Shown in pieces: positions 18,215-26,576 of a DNA stretch of 64,000 bases (positions are counted from its first letter, which is position 1; the number at the start of each line of letters is the position of its first letter). The notes under the pieces were generated by a model. That model worked only from the letters and a program-made list of their open reading frames with translations. It had not been told where the DNA came from and made no database searches. The stretch comes from Gaiellales bacterium (lineage in GTDB: Bacteria; Actinomycetota; Thermoleophilia; Gaiellales; JAICJC01). The stretch lies in NCBI GenBank assembly GCA_036403155.1, contig DASWRM010000029.1:29699-93698 (forward strand), written 5' to 3'. A program made the translations under genes and the position numbers.

Positions 18215-19807
18215 ATGCTCCCTGACGTGCTCGCGCGCATCCGCCGCCTCCGCCAGCCGCCATCGGCGCTGGCGGCGCTCACCATGCTGGTCGGCGTCAT
18301 CGACGTCGTGTCGGCGCTGACCCCGGAGCTGGGTGACCGTGTGCACGAGGTCAGCCGCGTGCTCTCGCTCGACCTCCAGATGACCGCGCGCGGCCTCACG
18401 CTCGCGGCCGGCGTGGCGCTGCTGCTGCTCGCCTCGTCGCTCGCGCGCCGCAAGCGACGGGCGTGGGTGCTGGCCGTCGTCCTTGTCACCGCCGGCGCCG
18501 TCCTGCACGTCGTCAAGGGCCTCGACGTCGAGGAGTCGGTGCTGAACGCCGCCCTGCTCATCCTGCTCCTCCGCTCACGGCGCTGGTTCACGGCTCCCGG
18601 CGACCCCGCCTCGATACGGCTGCTCCTGGCCGGCATCGCGCTCCTGTCGTGGCTCGCTGTGGCGGTGATTGCGCTGCCTGCCGGCCCCGGCATGGACGAG
18701 ATGCGCATCCTCCACGTCGGCCTCCTCACCCTGGCCGTGATGACCGCCGTCTGGCTCGTGCACCTCTGGCTGCGACCGTGGCGCGAGCCGGACGTCCAGA
18801 CCGAGGCCGAGCACGAGCTGGCCCGACACATCGTCCTGGAATGGGGCGACGACAGCCTCTCGTTCTTCGCACTGCGCCGCGACCGCCGGTACGCGTTCTC
18901 CGCGGCGGGCGATGCCCTGCTCGCCTACCGTGTCGTCGCCGGATGCGCGCTCGTGTCCGGCGACCCGATCGGCAACCCGGAATCGATTCCCGCCCTGGTC
19001 GACGACTTCGCGGCCACCGCACACCAGCGCGGCTGGCGCCTCGTCGTGCTGCACTGCTCCGACGAGTGGGTGGGCCTCTTCCGCGCCATGGGGCTTCGCG
19101 CGCTGCCGATCGGCGACGAGGCGGTGCTTCGCCCCGACAGCTTCTCGCTCGACGGCCGGGCCATCCGAAAGGTGCGCCAGTCGGTCAGCCGCCTGCAGCG
19201 GCTCGGCTACCGGGTCGAGGTGCTCGGCCCCGACGCCCTGGACGACCGCATGCGTGCCGCCGTGGACGGGGTCTCCGAGGAGTGGCTGAACGGATGGCCG
19301 GATCGCGGCTTCTCGATGGCCATGGACGACCTCTACTCGCATCCCCAGGCGCGCTTCGCTCTGACGTACGACGCCGCCGGCCGGCTTCAGGGCTTCCTTC
19401 ACATGGTGCCGTCGCGCCGTGGCTACTCGCTTTCCTCGATGCGCCGCCGGCGCGGCACCCCGAACGGCCTGATCGAGTACGCGATCGCCGAGACGGCCGT
19501 CTGGGCGCGCGCCGAGGGCGCGGAGGAGATCTCGCTCAACTTCTCGGTGTTCGCCGACGTGCTGCGCGCCGACGGCACCGCCTCCTGGCCGATCCGCGCC
19601 ACGCGCTGGTCGCTCCTGCGGGTCGACCGCCTGTTTCAGCTGGAGCGGCTCTTCAGCTTCAACCGCAAGTTCTTCCCGGAATGGCGCCGCCGCTACATCT
19701 GCTTCGAGCGGCGGCGTGACGTGCCGTTGCTCGGCCTCGCGACGCTGCACGTCGAGCGGCTGCTGGCGCCGCCGCGCCCTACGCCGCCGCGCTTCGTGCG
19801 GCGCTGA
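18215..19807 (+). CDS. MprF-like phosphatidylglycerol lysyltransferase (DUF2156)
   Basis: This 530-residue protein has five or six membrane helices in the first 185 residues and a C-terminal DUF2156 domain with a double GNAT fold (about 200-520). Conserved features include FFALRRDRRYAFSAAGDALLAYRV, GDPIG, SFSLDGRAIRKVRQSVSRL, GFLHMVPS and a closing FNRKFFPEWRRRY. The domain transfers an aminoacyl group from aminoacyl-tRNA to phosphatidylglycerol at the membrane, lowering surface charge and giving resistance to cationic peptides. The N-terminal part is shorter than the eight-helix flippase half of full MprF. A separate flippase-like protein is encoded at 30498-31583, not adjacent. The amino acid used is unknown. 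Confidence 0.8.
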   Translation: MLPDVLARIRRLRQPPSALAALTMLVGVIDVVSALTPELGDRVHEVSRVLSLDLQMTARGLTLAAGVALLLLASSLARRKRRAWVLAVVLVTAGAVLHVVKGLDVEESVLNAALLILLLRSRRWFTAPGDPASIRLLLAGIALLSWLAVAVIALPAGPGMDEMRILHVGLLTLAVMTAVWLVHLWLRPWREPDVQTEAEHELARHIVLEWGDDSLSFFALRRDRRYAFSAAGDALLAYRVVAGCALVSGDPIGNPESIPALVDDFAATAHQRGWRLVVLHCSDEWVGLFRAMGLRALPIGDEAVLRPDSFSLDGRAIRKVRQSVSRLQRLGYRVEVLGPDALDDRMRAAVDGVSEEWLNGWPDRGFSMAMDDLYSHPQARFALTYDAAGRLQGFLHMVPSRRGYSLSSMRRRRGTPNGLIEYAIAETAVWARAEGAEEISLNFSVFADVLRADGTASWPIRATRWSLLRVDRLFQLERLFSFNRKFFPEWRRRYICFERRRDVPLLGLATLHVERLLAPPRPTPPRFVRR

Positions 19808-19843
19808 CCAGAGGCCCATCATGACGCTCCGTTCGGCGCGCCC

Positions 19844-20098
19844 TCAGCCGGGGCCGTCCGTCTCCCAGGAGAGCGCCTCGCCGAGCTCCTGCATCGCGGC
19901 CGCCACCTCGAGCTCGCTCTGCGCGTGGTGGATGCGGACGCGGCACGGCGTATCCCCGGCCGGCGAGCGCAGCTCGCCGTAGTACCCGGAGGCCGCCCGC
20001 GCCGTCACCTCCTGCTGCGTCCCTGCTCCCACCGTCACCCAGCGGTTCGGCCGGTACAGGTTGAACTGCACCTGCGCAAGGGTCAACCGTTCGCCCAT
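19844..20098 (-). CDS. Hypothetical 84-residue protein
   Basis: This small protein of unknown function reads MGERLTLAQVQFNLYRPNRW, then a predicted beta strand series (VTVGAGTQQEVTARAASGYYGELRS), RVRIHHAQSELEVAAAMQEL and an acidic end. The composition suggests a small alpha/beta fold. I chose ATG 20098; another in-frame ATG at 20155 would add 19 residues but leaves only 19 bases to the divergent gene at 20175. Confidence 0.5.
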   Translation of the reverse strand: MGERLTLAQVQFNLYRPNRWVTVGAGTQQEVTARAASGYYGELRSPAGDTPCRVRIHHAQSELEVAAAMQELGEALSWETDGPG

Positions 20099-20174
20099 GA
20101 ACGGACCGTACCCGTCGCCTCGTCCGGCTACGCCTCCCACAAGGGGGATTTGCATTTGGCCTATCCTGCCGGAG

Positions 20175-20729
20175 ATGACGTGGGTCGACCCGGCACAGGA
20201 GCTGGCCGCCATTCACCGGTGGTTCGCCGAGCGCGACCTCGAGCTGGAGCTGTTCGAGCGGAGCGACGGCAGGTGGCGCGGCATGATCAGCCGGGCCGGG
20301 GAGTCGCGGGGAACCGGTGAGTACGTCGACGGCACGGACGAGCTCGACGCCGCCCGGCTCGCGCAGCGGCGGCATTCCTCCCGCCAGCTTCGGGCCGCGC
20401 TCGACGGCCTCTCGCAGGTCGCCCAGAGCGAGGTGGTTCAGCTGCTCGCGGCCGAGGTGATGCTCGCTCGCATTCCCGGCGGCCGTTCGCGGGCGGGACG
20501 GCAGGCGGCACTTGCGACGGCGGTCTGGATGCTCGACCCCAAGCGGCGCGCGGCCACACGGACGGTGGGCAAGGTGGCCGGCGAGTGGGCGCGGTTGCGC
20601 ATCGCCTCACGCGACAGCGCCGGCGCCGAACTGCCGCGCGGGCGCGCGCAGGAGATGCTGCCCGCCGCACTCGGCGCGACCGAGCGCGGCCTCGATGCAC
20701 TACGGGTCAGGCTGCAGCAGCGCCGCTGA
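20175..20729 (+). CDS. Hypothetical 184-residue helical protein
   Basis: I recognise no family. The first 45 residues look like a small alpha/beta unit (AIHRWFAERDLELELFERSDGRWRGMI). The rest is helical and Arg/Ala-rich, with SRAGRQAALATAVWMLDPKRRAA in the middle. There is no signal peptide or membrane segment. It is convergent with the baeRF-type gene. The ATG at 20175 sits directly after CCGGAG, so the ribosome binding site spacing is poor and the start is uncertain. Confidence 0.5.
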   Translation: MTWVDPAQELAAIHRWFAERDLELELFERSDGRWRGMISRAGESRGTGEYVDGTDELDAARLAQRRHSSRQLRAALDGLSQVAQSEVVQLLAAEVMLARIPGGRSRAGRQAALATAVWMLDPKRRAATRTVGKVAGEWARLRIASRDSAGAELPRGRAQEMLPAALGATERGLDALRVRLQQRR

Positions 20730-20752
20730 GCGCCGCGCCGCGCCGCCGCCGG

Positions 20753-21883
20753 TCAGAACCGCACGACGACGCCCAGGCCGCCGACCTCGTCGAGGTCCCG
20801 CCGGTCGACGTCGAGCAGCTCCCACACCTGGCCGCCGCGCGTGAGCGTCTCGCCGACCACGGCCTCGACGCCGTCCGGGTCGCCCTGGATGAAGCTTCCG
20901 TCCACCGGGCACACCTGCGCGTGATCGGACAGACGGCCGCACTGCGGGCACGAGAAGATCTCCGGGTCGGCGCCGGGCGCGATCAGGAGCGTCTCGACCC
21001 GGGCGTCGGACACCGCCGCGAGCGACCAGTCCAGCGAGCGCTCGGCATCGTCGCGCCCCGATTGCGCGGCCCACCGCTCCAGCAGGGCGTCCTCCCGCCG
21101 GGCGTCGTGCTCGCGGGCCTGCGCGGCGAGCGCCTCGAGCAGGTCGGCCGCGCCCATGTCCCGCGCGTTCGGGATCGTGCCGATCACCGCCTCGGAGAGC
21201 TCCTGTCCGAGCGAGTCGCTGACCACCGCCGTGTTCTCCTCGGTGCCCGCGATCACCACCGGCGGCCGGTCGAGCCGTGCGTGGACGCGCTCTGCGATCT
21301 CGACGACGTGTTTGAGGTGGAGCTCCGCCTGGCGGTCCGTGTAGCGCTGGAGCTTCGACTGGGCCCAGCCGCCCTTGCTGTGGCGGTTTTCGACGTCCTC
21401 GTCCGCGTCCAGCACCTCGAGCAGGCTCCCGTCGCTGAGCAGCGCGATCCGCCCGAGCTCCCGTCCTGCGACCAGCAGCAGCACCTCGCTCGTGCGGCTG
21501 TCCGCGGCCGCGAGCCGGCGCAGCGCGAACCTCCGCCCGACGCGCACGTCCTCACCGGCCGAGCGCCAGAGTGGCCGTGCGGCGAACGTGTCCTCGCCGT
21601 GCGCGAACAGCGCGGCGCCGTGCACCTGGCCTTCCCCGCGCACGTTTGTGTCACGCAGGAACTCCTCGATCCGGTCGACCGCCGGCTGGAACCGCCGCTT
21701 CGCCCCACCGTCCTGCGGCGCCGCCTGCCGCAGGCGGTCGACGGCCGACGTGACGCGGCTGGCCAGGTCGGCGCCGGTGGGCGTGACCGCCGGGTCGAGG
21801 TCGAGGTAGACGCTCACGGCCGTCTCCTCGTCGTCGCGCACGCCGGCGAGCGACGTCAGCTCGGAGTGTGAGATCACTGTCAT
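20753..21883 (-). CDS. baeRF-type (eRF1-like) release factor / peptidyl-tRNA hydrolase homologue
   Basis: This 376-residue protein resembles the bacterial archaeo-eukaryotic release factor (baeRF) superfamily, related to eRF1 and Vms1. Visible features are VSVYLDLDPAV at the start, the central RNase-H-like region (LLLVAGRELGRIALLSDGSLLEV), the RYTDRQAELHLKHVVE helix, the VIAGTEENTAVVSD turn and a C-terminal zinc-ribbon pair CPQCG ... CPVDG (about residues 318-335). Relatives are thought to act in ribosome rescue or peptidyl-tRNA release in the cytoplasm, but this subfamily is not characterised as far as I know. It ends GGLGVVVRF. Confidence 0.72.
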   Translation of the reverse strand: MTVISHSELTSLAGVRDDEETAVSVYLDLDPAVTPTGADLASRVTSAVDRLRQAAPQDGGAKRRFQPAVDRIEEFLRDTNVRGEGQVHGAALFAHGEDTFAARPLWRSAGEDVRVGRRFALRRLAAADSRTSEVLLLVAGRELGRIALLSDGSLLEVLDADEDVENRHSKGGWAQSKLQRYTDRQAELHLKHVVEIAERVHARLDRPPVVIAGTEENTAVVSDSLGQELSEAVIGTIPNARDMGAADLLEALAAQAREHDARREDALLERWAAQSGRDDAERSLDWSLAAVSDARVETLLIAPGADPEIFSCPQCGRLSDHAQVCPVDGSFIQGDPDGVEAVVGETLTRGGQVWELLDVDRRDLDEVGGLGVVVRF

Positions 21884-21925
21884 GGCGACCCGATGCCCGC
21901 ATCCGGCCGGCCGTACACGCAGGTC

Positions 21926-22561
21926 TCAGGCGGTGAGCAGCGCGAACGTCCCCGACACGACGAACGCCGTGGCCCAGATGCCGTCCAGGTTTGGCCAGAT
22001 CCGCCGGAGCAGGGTCGTGGAGAACCGGGAGTAGACGCCGACTGCAACGGCCGCCGTCACCCCGATCATCGCCGCCGCGTGCAGCGTCACGAGCAGCGCC
22101 GTCTCGGGGAGGTCGAGGCGCGTGCCGGCCAGCAGGTCGTGGCCGCCCCCGCTCGAGGCGCCGGCAATCAGCAGCGGCGCGACCATCAGGCCCGCACCGT
22201 GCGCGCTCGACATCAGGAACGACCACACGACCAGCTCCCGCCCGCGTACGCGCATGCGCGTCCACCGCGGGTGCCACCGCGGCCGCACGAAGCGGAAGGC
22301 GCCGAACCCGATCAGCGCCGTGGCCGCGGCCACCTGAAGGATCGCCGGACTGGCGAGCAGCCCGAGACCCGAAACGATGACCGCGACCACGACCACCGAC
22401 AGCTCGTGTCCGACCGCGATCGCCGGAAGCGCGCGCACCACCGACCGCCGGCTGCCGTCCTGCATGCCCAGGCTCACGGCGAACAGCCAGCCCATGGCCG
22501 GGTTCGCGCCGTGGTAGGCGCCGAGCGCGCAGATCAGCAGTGCCAGCGTGAGGTGGTGCAC
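21926..22561 (-). CDS. Multi-helix membrane protein paired with SBP56
   Basis: This protein of about 211 residues has six or seven hydrophobic helices. Histidines occur in or near helices at GAYHGANPAMGW (helix 1-2), AIAVGHELS, SSAHGAG and TLHAAAMIG, which recalls metal-permease folds such as HupE/NicO but without their exact motifs. I chose GTG 22561, seven bases after the selenium-binding protein stop, because the frame upstream lies inside that gene. The tight pairing suggests a shared role, perhaps metal supply or membrane electron transfer for SBP56; this is inference. Confidence 0.6.
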   Translation of the reverse strand: MHHLTLALLICALGAYHGANPAMGWLFAVSLGMQDGSRRSVVRALPAIAVGHELSVVVVAVIVSGLGLLASPAILQVAAATALIGFGAFRFVRPRWHPRWTRMRVRGRELVVWSFLMSSAHGAGLMVAPLLIAGASSGGGHDLLAGTRLDLPETALLVTLHAAAMIGVTAAVAVGVYSRFSTTLLRRIWPNLDGIWATAFVVSGTFALLTA

Positions 22562-22568
22562 CTCCGCG

Positions 22569-23987
22569 TCAGCCGTTCGGGAAGCAGTAGGAGTCCGACG
22601 ACGCGTCGCCGCCCTGCAGGCGCACCTGATGGGGCCGCTCGCCCTTCGGGAACTCGATGAAGAAGTCCGGATCGAGCCGGAACTCCCCACCCGGCTCGGA
22701 ATCGAGCTTGACCATCCAGCCGTCGATGCCCTCCGGGTAGAACTGCTCGTCCCAGCTCGCGTAGAGCGAGTTCGTCAGGTAGACGCGTCGGCCGTCTCGG
22801 CTCAGCTCGACCATCTGCGGTCCGCCGTTCACGGGGCCGGAGGCGGGGTGCGGGCTGCGCCCGGTGATGCCGCCGATGCGCACGCTGCCCGCGTCCACCG
22901 GGTTGGCCGGGTCGGAGACGTCCCACCGCTTCAGCTCGCCGGTGCCCCAGCAGGAGGCGTACAGGTAGCGGTCGTCGACGGAGAGCGCGATGTCGGTGAT
23001 CAGCGGCGGCACTGCGGAGAAGGGCTTCAACGCGTCCGGCAGCTGCTCGGGATCCGCCGGCTCGGCCGGCACCGTGATCACCTTGCGAGCCTCGAAGCTG
23101 CCGCCGGACGTCTGCTGCCAGAGCCAGATCGACGCCGACAGGTCGGCGGTCGAGACGACGACGCCAACGAACCCGTACGCCTTCGTCGGGTCGTGCGACG
23201 GCCGCAGCTCGAGCACCATCTGGTGCTCGGCCCCGAGATCGATCGTCTGCCGGTGCGTCCGCGCATCGAGGTCCCAGATGTGCAGGCGGTGGCCGTAGCC
23301 GTTCGACAGCAGGATCTCCGGGTTGACGCCGCCCTCGACCATGTTGGGCGTGCCCCACTCGCTGCTGATCAGTGTGTTGTGACCGAGGTGCCACCAGAAG
23401 TCGTAGGCCAGCTGCTGGTCGCCGCGGTCTCGCTCCCACGGGCCCTTGATGTCGAGCGAGTCGTGGTCGAGCAGGAAGAGGCCGCCGGGTCCGTCGCCCT
23501 CCGGGTTGCCGAGCGCGCCCATGTAGATCCCATCGGGGCCGCAGTGACTGGTGTGCGGGCGGCTGTAGCCGGTCTTGCGCGCGATCTCCTCCGGCTCGAT
23601 CACCTTCGCAATCGTCGGCTTCCGTGGGTCGTCCTTGACATCGACGATGTGCAGGCGCGATGACCGCAGCCCCGGGATCAGCAGGTACCGCCGCTCGAGG
23701 TGCGGGTGAGGTGCCCACGGGCACAGCGCTGAGGAGCACGCGTTCCAGCCGAAATGGTGCAGCTCGTCGCCGACGTTCGGCATCTCCAGGCGGTTGACGA
23801 GCTGGCCGTACGACGGAGACTGCGGGTCGAGGTCGACGGTGCAGAGGGCGTCTGGCCGGCCGTCGCCGTTGTGGCCCGTGGCTGCACCGGGGTTCAGCGT
23901 GACGACGTAGGCGAGGCGCTCGGGGTCGGCCGCGGCCGCTTCCCGGGCGGTCGCATAGAAGGTGGGGTCGGGCGTGAAACGTGCCAC
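22569..23987 (-). CDS. Selenium-binding protein (SBP56) / methanethiol oxidase family
   Basis: This 472-residue beta-propeller protein belongs to the SBP56 family, whose members oxidise methanethiol to formaldehyde, H2S and H2O2 using copper. Hallmarks are DELHHFGWNACSSALC, RYLLIPGLRSSRLHIVDV, SRPHTSHCGPDGIYMGALG, YDFWWHLGHNTLISSEWG and ITDIALSVDDRYLYASCWGTGEL. The histidine clusters suit metal binding. I chose GTG 23987, giving an N-terminus RFTPDPTFYATAREA as in relatives; the frame is open further upstream but is Arg/Pro-rich. No signal peptide is seen. The gene is divergent from a rhodanese-like gene across a region holding an 18-bp palindrome. Confidence 0.88.
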   Translation of the reverse strand: MARFTPDPTFYATAREAAAADPERLAYVVTLNPGAATGHNGDGRPDALCTVDLDPQSPSYGQLVNRLEMPNVGDELHHFGWNACSSALCPWAPHPHLERRYLLIPGLRSSRLHIVDVKDDPRKPTIAKVIEPEEIARKTGYSRPHTSHCGPDGIYMGALGNPEGDGPGGLFLLDHDSLDIKGPWERDRGDQQLAYDFWWHLGHNTLISSEWGTPNMVEGGVNPEILLSNGYGHRLHIWDLDARTHRQTIDLGAEHQMVLELRPSHDPTKAYGFVGVVVSTADLSASIWLWQQTSGGSFEARKVITVPAEPADPEQLPDALKPFSAVPPLITDIALSVDDRYLYASCWGTGELKRWDVSDPANPVDAGSVRIGGITGRSPHPASGPVNGGPQMVELSRDGRRVYLTNSLYASWDEQFYPEGIDGWMVKLDSEPGGEFRLDPDFFIEFPKGERPHQVRLQGGDASSDSYCFPNG

Positions 23988-24057
23988 TGGGTCACCGTCC
24001 TCGGGTGGTGGGTGATGGAGACGACGTGGTTGGATACCGCCGTCGCGTGGGCCGCGA

Positions 24058-24075
24058 TCGTACGCCCACGTACGA
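24058..24075. promoter_or_regulatory. Palindrome between SBP56 and rhodanese genes
   Basis: The arms TCGTACG and CGTACGA are exact inverted repeats around CCCA. The site is in the 161-base divergent gap, 71 bases from the SBP56 start and 74 bases from the rhodanese start. It is placed to control both genes, but the regulator is unknown. Confidence 0.45.
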
Positions 24076-24148
24076 CGTCTTTGCAACGGCCGTGGTAGGG
24101 TGCCGCCGCGGTACGTCACTTTATACATAGATCTACTGGAGATTTCGC

Positions 24149-24832
24149 TTGAGCACCGTCACCGTCTCGACACCAGGCATGATCGCGGCCGCGGGGCGCC
24201 GCGCCGCGCGACTCGGCATCGACCCGCGTGACCTCGACCGCCGGCGCCGAAGCGGGCGAGCGGTCGTCATCGACACCCGGCCCGCCGACGTGTTCGACGC
24301 CGGCCACATTCCGGGCGCGCTGAGCGTGACCGGCGAGATCGGCTGGGGCGCCCTCGCGGCGCTGCTTCCCTCCGGCGCCACCGTCGCCGTCGTCGGAGCG
24401 ACGCCGGATGATGCGCGCTGGGCGGCGTTCCGGATCGCCGACCGCGTGGCCGGCTGCGCGCCATCGCTGCTGGCCGGTGGGTTCAGCCGCTGGCGCCGCC
24501 ATGGGCTGCCGGTCGAGCGCGGTCTCGCGATCGATCCCGAACGAGCCGCCGGGCAGCTCGTGCAGGGCGGCGTGGCGCTGATCGACGTGCGCCCCGCGTC
24601 CGAGTACGCGCAGGCTCACGTCGTCGGCTCGATCAACGTGCCGATCGACGAGTGGACGGCGCCTCGGCGCGCGCTGCCGCGGCTGCCCCTGATGGTCGCC
24701 GCGGCGACCGGCGAGGCGGCCGCCACGGCAGCCAGCCTGTTCCGGGCGGCGGGCCACGGATGTGTTTGGCGCGTTGACAGCGGAGGCATCGAAGCGATGC
24801 TCGACGCGGGCGCCGCGCCGCCCATCCGATGA
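24149..24832 (+). CDS. Tandem rhodanese-domain protein lacking both catalytic cysteines
   Basis: This 227-residue protein has two rhodanese modules. The first has VVIDTRPADVFDAGHIPGAL (about residues 40-59), the second ALIDVRPASEYAQAHVVGSINVP (about 147-169). In each, the position where the sulfur-accepting Cys should open the active loop is not Cys: VVGATPDDARW in the first and VAAATGEAAATA in the second. Sulfur transfer by persulfide is therefore unlikely, and a binding or regulatory role fits better. The TTG start has GGAG 8 bases upstream. It is divergent from SBP56, a sulfur-compound enzyme. Confidence 0.75.
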   Translation: MSTVTVSTPGMIAAAGRRAARLGIDPRDLDRRRRSGRAVVIDTRPADVFDAGHIPGALSVTGEIGWGALAALLPSGATVAVVGATPDDARWAAFRIADRVAGCAPSLLAGGFSRWRRHGLPVERGLAIDPERAAGQLVQGGVALIDVRPASEYAQAHVVGSINVPIDEWTAPRRALPRLPLMVAAATGEAAATAASLFRAAGHGCVWRVDSGGIEAMLDAGAAPPIR

Positions 24833-24990
24833 CCGACACCCCGGCCCGCCTGCGGTAGCGGCTCGAGGGGTGGATGCGCGGGACCGGCGACCCGCTGCTG
24901 GACGGTCCGGTCGCTCCTCCGCCCGGCGCCGAGGTCAACGACCCGGACTTCATGTCGGCGGGCGATCCGCCGCCGCACGTTGCCGGCTGA
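24829..24990 (+). pseudogene. Remnant of a sulfatase C-terminus
   Basis: One reading frame from 24829 to the TGA at 24988-24990 reads TPARLR, stop, RLEGWMRGTGDPLLDGPV, then APPPGAEVNDPDFMSAG. The pattern WM-x-T-x-DPLL-x-GPV-x-PPGA-x-x-NDPD is the characteristic tail of bacterial arylsulfatases. An in-frame TAG (24856-24858) breaks it, and nothing sulfatase-like is found upstream, where the rhodanese gene ends with an overlap. This is best read as the scar left by loss of a sulfatase gene. Confidence 0.65.
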
Positions 24991-25044
24991 CCCATCAGCG
25001 TTCACACACCATGCCGTGTTCTGGGGACTATGTCAGTTCTTAAC

Positions 25045-25072
25045 TTTGTCTACAGAAAAAATGGGGTATGCT
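25045..25072 (+). promoter_or_regulatory. Candidate promoter for the FAD-protein transcript
   Basis: An AT-rich patch holds TTTGTC/TTGTCT and TATGCT separated by 15-16 bases. It is the only such patch in the 350-base gap before the FAD-protein gene. Confidence 0.3.
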
Positions 25073-25102
25073 GTCGAGACGGTTGGACCGAGGAGACGTC
25101 AG

Positions 25103-25186
25103 GTGTCGACGACAGCGGTGATGGGATCCATGGTGGCCTCGACGCTCCCGTGCTCGCCGCCGCGGGACGCCGGGGAGTCTTGTTGA
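25103..25186 (+). CDS. Possible 27-residue leader peptide overlapping the FAD-protein start
   Basis: A GTG-started frame with a good ribosome binding site (GAGGAG, 7-base spacer after AGGAG) encodes 27 residues beginning MSTTAVMGSMV, containing LPCSPP and ending GESC. Its TGA lies inside the TTG start of the next gene (TTGA), the usual sign of translational coupling. With a cysteine as the last residue and another in the middle, it could sense cysteine supply by ribosome stalling, which would suit the sulfur-related neighbours. Coding and function are both unproven. Confidence 0.4.
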   Translation: MSTTAVMGSMVASTLPCSPPRDAGESC

Positions 25187-26559
25187 GCGCCGGCCGGCCG
25201 GTGGCCGTGGTCGTGGGGGGCGGGGCGTCCGGCACGCTGGCCGCGACTGCGCTGCTGGAGCGGACCCGGGCAGATGTGATCGTGGTCGAGCCGCGGCGGC
25301 GCCTGGGCCGGGGGGTGGCCTACTCGACTCCCGATCCGCTCCACCGGCTGAACGTGCCTGCGGGCTCGATGAGTGCGTACCCCGACGATCCCGGGCATCT
25401 GCTGCGCTGGCTGGCGCGGCGGGGCGCGGGCCACGACGGTGCCTTCAGCTTCCCGCGCAGGAGCGAGTACGGCGTCTATCTGGCCGAGACGCTTCGCGAT
25501 GCCGCGGACCGGTCGTCGGCGCGTCTTGCCCACCTGCGCGACACGGTCGCCGGCCTCGACCGGCGGGCGGGCGCGTGGCGCGCGCGGCTGGCGTCCGGCC
25601 GCGACCTGGCCGCCGACCTGGTGGTGCTCGCGGTCGGCGGAACGAGGGCTCCCGGAACGGCGGGCTGGGCGGACGCCCTGCGAGCGGATCCCCGGTACGT
25701 GGACGACCCCTGGGCCGAGGACGCGATCACGCAGCTTCCCGATGCCCCCGTACTGTGCGTCGGCACGGGGCTGACGGCCGTGGACGTTGCGCTGTCCGCC
25801 ACGGAATGGTCACGGTGCGCGTCGGTGGTCGCCGTCTCCCGCCACGGGCTGCGGCCTGTGGCGCACCGGGTCGACGGTGCGCCTGCCTGGTCGCCGCGGC
25901 TGGCCGCCGGTCGTCCTGCAACGGCGCTCGGCTTGTTGCGTGCGGCGCGCGCCGAGGTGGCGCTCGCGACCGCACGTGGCCTCGACTGGCGCGACGTGAT
26001 CAACGGCCTGCGGCCGTCGGTTCCGGCGCTGTGGGCCGCGTTGCCCGACCACGAGCGGGAGCGCTTCGCGTCACGCCTGGGTCGCTACTGGGACGTGCAC
26101 CGCCATCGGCTGGCGCCGGACATCGCGCAGCGCGTGGGCGGATTGGAGCGAAGCGGGCGCCTGCGCTTCGAGGCGGCAACCGTGGCGCGCGTCGAGCATG
26201 CCGACCGGGCGCTCCGTGTCGTGCTCCGCCACCCGGACGCGTCGACCAGCCGCGTCGTGGTTGCTGCGGTCGTGAACTGCACCGGCCGCAGCGTCGACGT
26301 CGCAGACCATCCCCTGCTTGCGAACCTGCACGCCGCCGGGCTGTGCCGTCGCGGCTCGGCCGGGCTCGGCATCGCGTGCGACCCCACCGGCCGCGTGCTC
26401 GGCGCATCCGGTGATGTGACCGGGCTGATGGCGCTCGGCCCGCTGCGGCGCGGCGACGTGTGGGAGTCGACAGCCGTGCCGGAGATCCGCGAGCAGGCCT
26501 TCACCCTGGCGGCCGCTGTTCGCGGCCGGCGCTCGAACCTGGCCCGTATGGCGGGCTGA
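25183..26559 (+). CDS. FAD/NAD(P)-binding oxidoreductase-like protein
   Basis: This 458-residue protein starts with a Rossmann FAD motif (VAVVVGGGASGTLAATALLE, residues 7-26), followed by RRRLGRGVAYSTPDPLHRLNVPAGSMSAY. The latter is typical of the FAD-NAD(P)-binding group that includes HI0933-like and FAD_NAD_binding_9 proteins. A second nucleotide motif is LCVGTGLTAVDVALSATEW, and VVNCTGRSVDV is near the C-terminus. The substrate is unknown; these proteins are often annotated as hydroxylases or adenylyltransferase-like factors. The TTG 25183 start overlaps the stop of the possible leader peptide; TTG 25180 is the alternative. It is 17 bases from the carbonic anhydrase gene, so the two are likely one transcript. 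Confidence 0.7.
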   Translation: MSAGRPVAVVVGGGASGTLAATALLERTRADVIVVEPRRRLGRGVAYSTPDPLHRLNVPAGSMSAYPDDPGHLLRWLARRGAGHDGAFSFPRRSEYGVYLAETLRDAADRSSARLAHLRDTVAGLDRRAGAWRARLASGRDLAADLVVLAVGGTRAPGTAGWADALRADPRYVDDPWAEDAITQLPDAPVLCVGTGLTAVDVALSATEWSRCASVVAVSRHGLRPVAHRVDGAPAWSPRLAAGRPATALGLLRAARAEVALATARGLDWRDVINGLRPSVPALWAALPDHERERFASRLGRYWDVHRHRLAPDIAQRVGGLERSGRLRFEAATVARVEHADRALRVVLRHPDASTSRVVVAAVVNCTGRSVDVADHPLLANLHAAGLCRRGSAGLGIACDPTGRVLGASGDVTGLMALGPLRRGDVWESTAVPEIREQAFTLAAAVRGRRSNLARMAG

Positions 26560-26576
26560 ACGACGAGAGGAGACCC

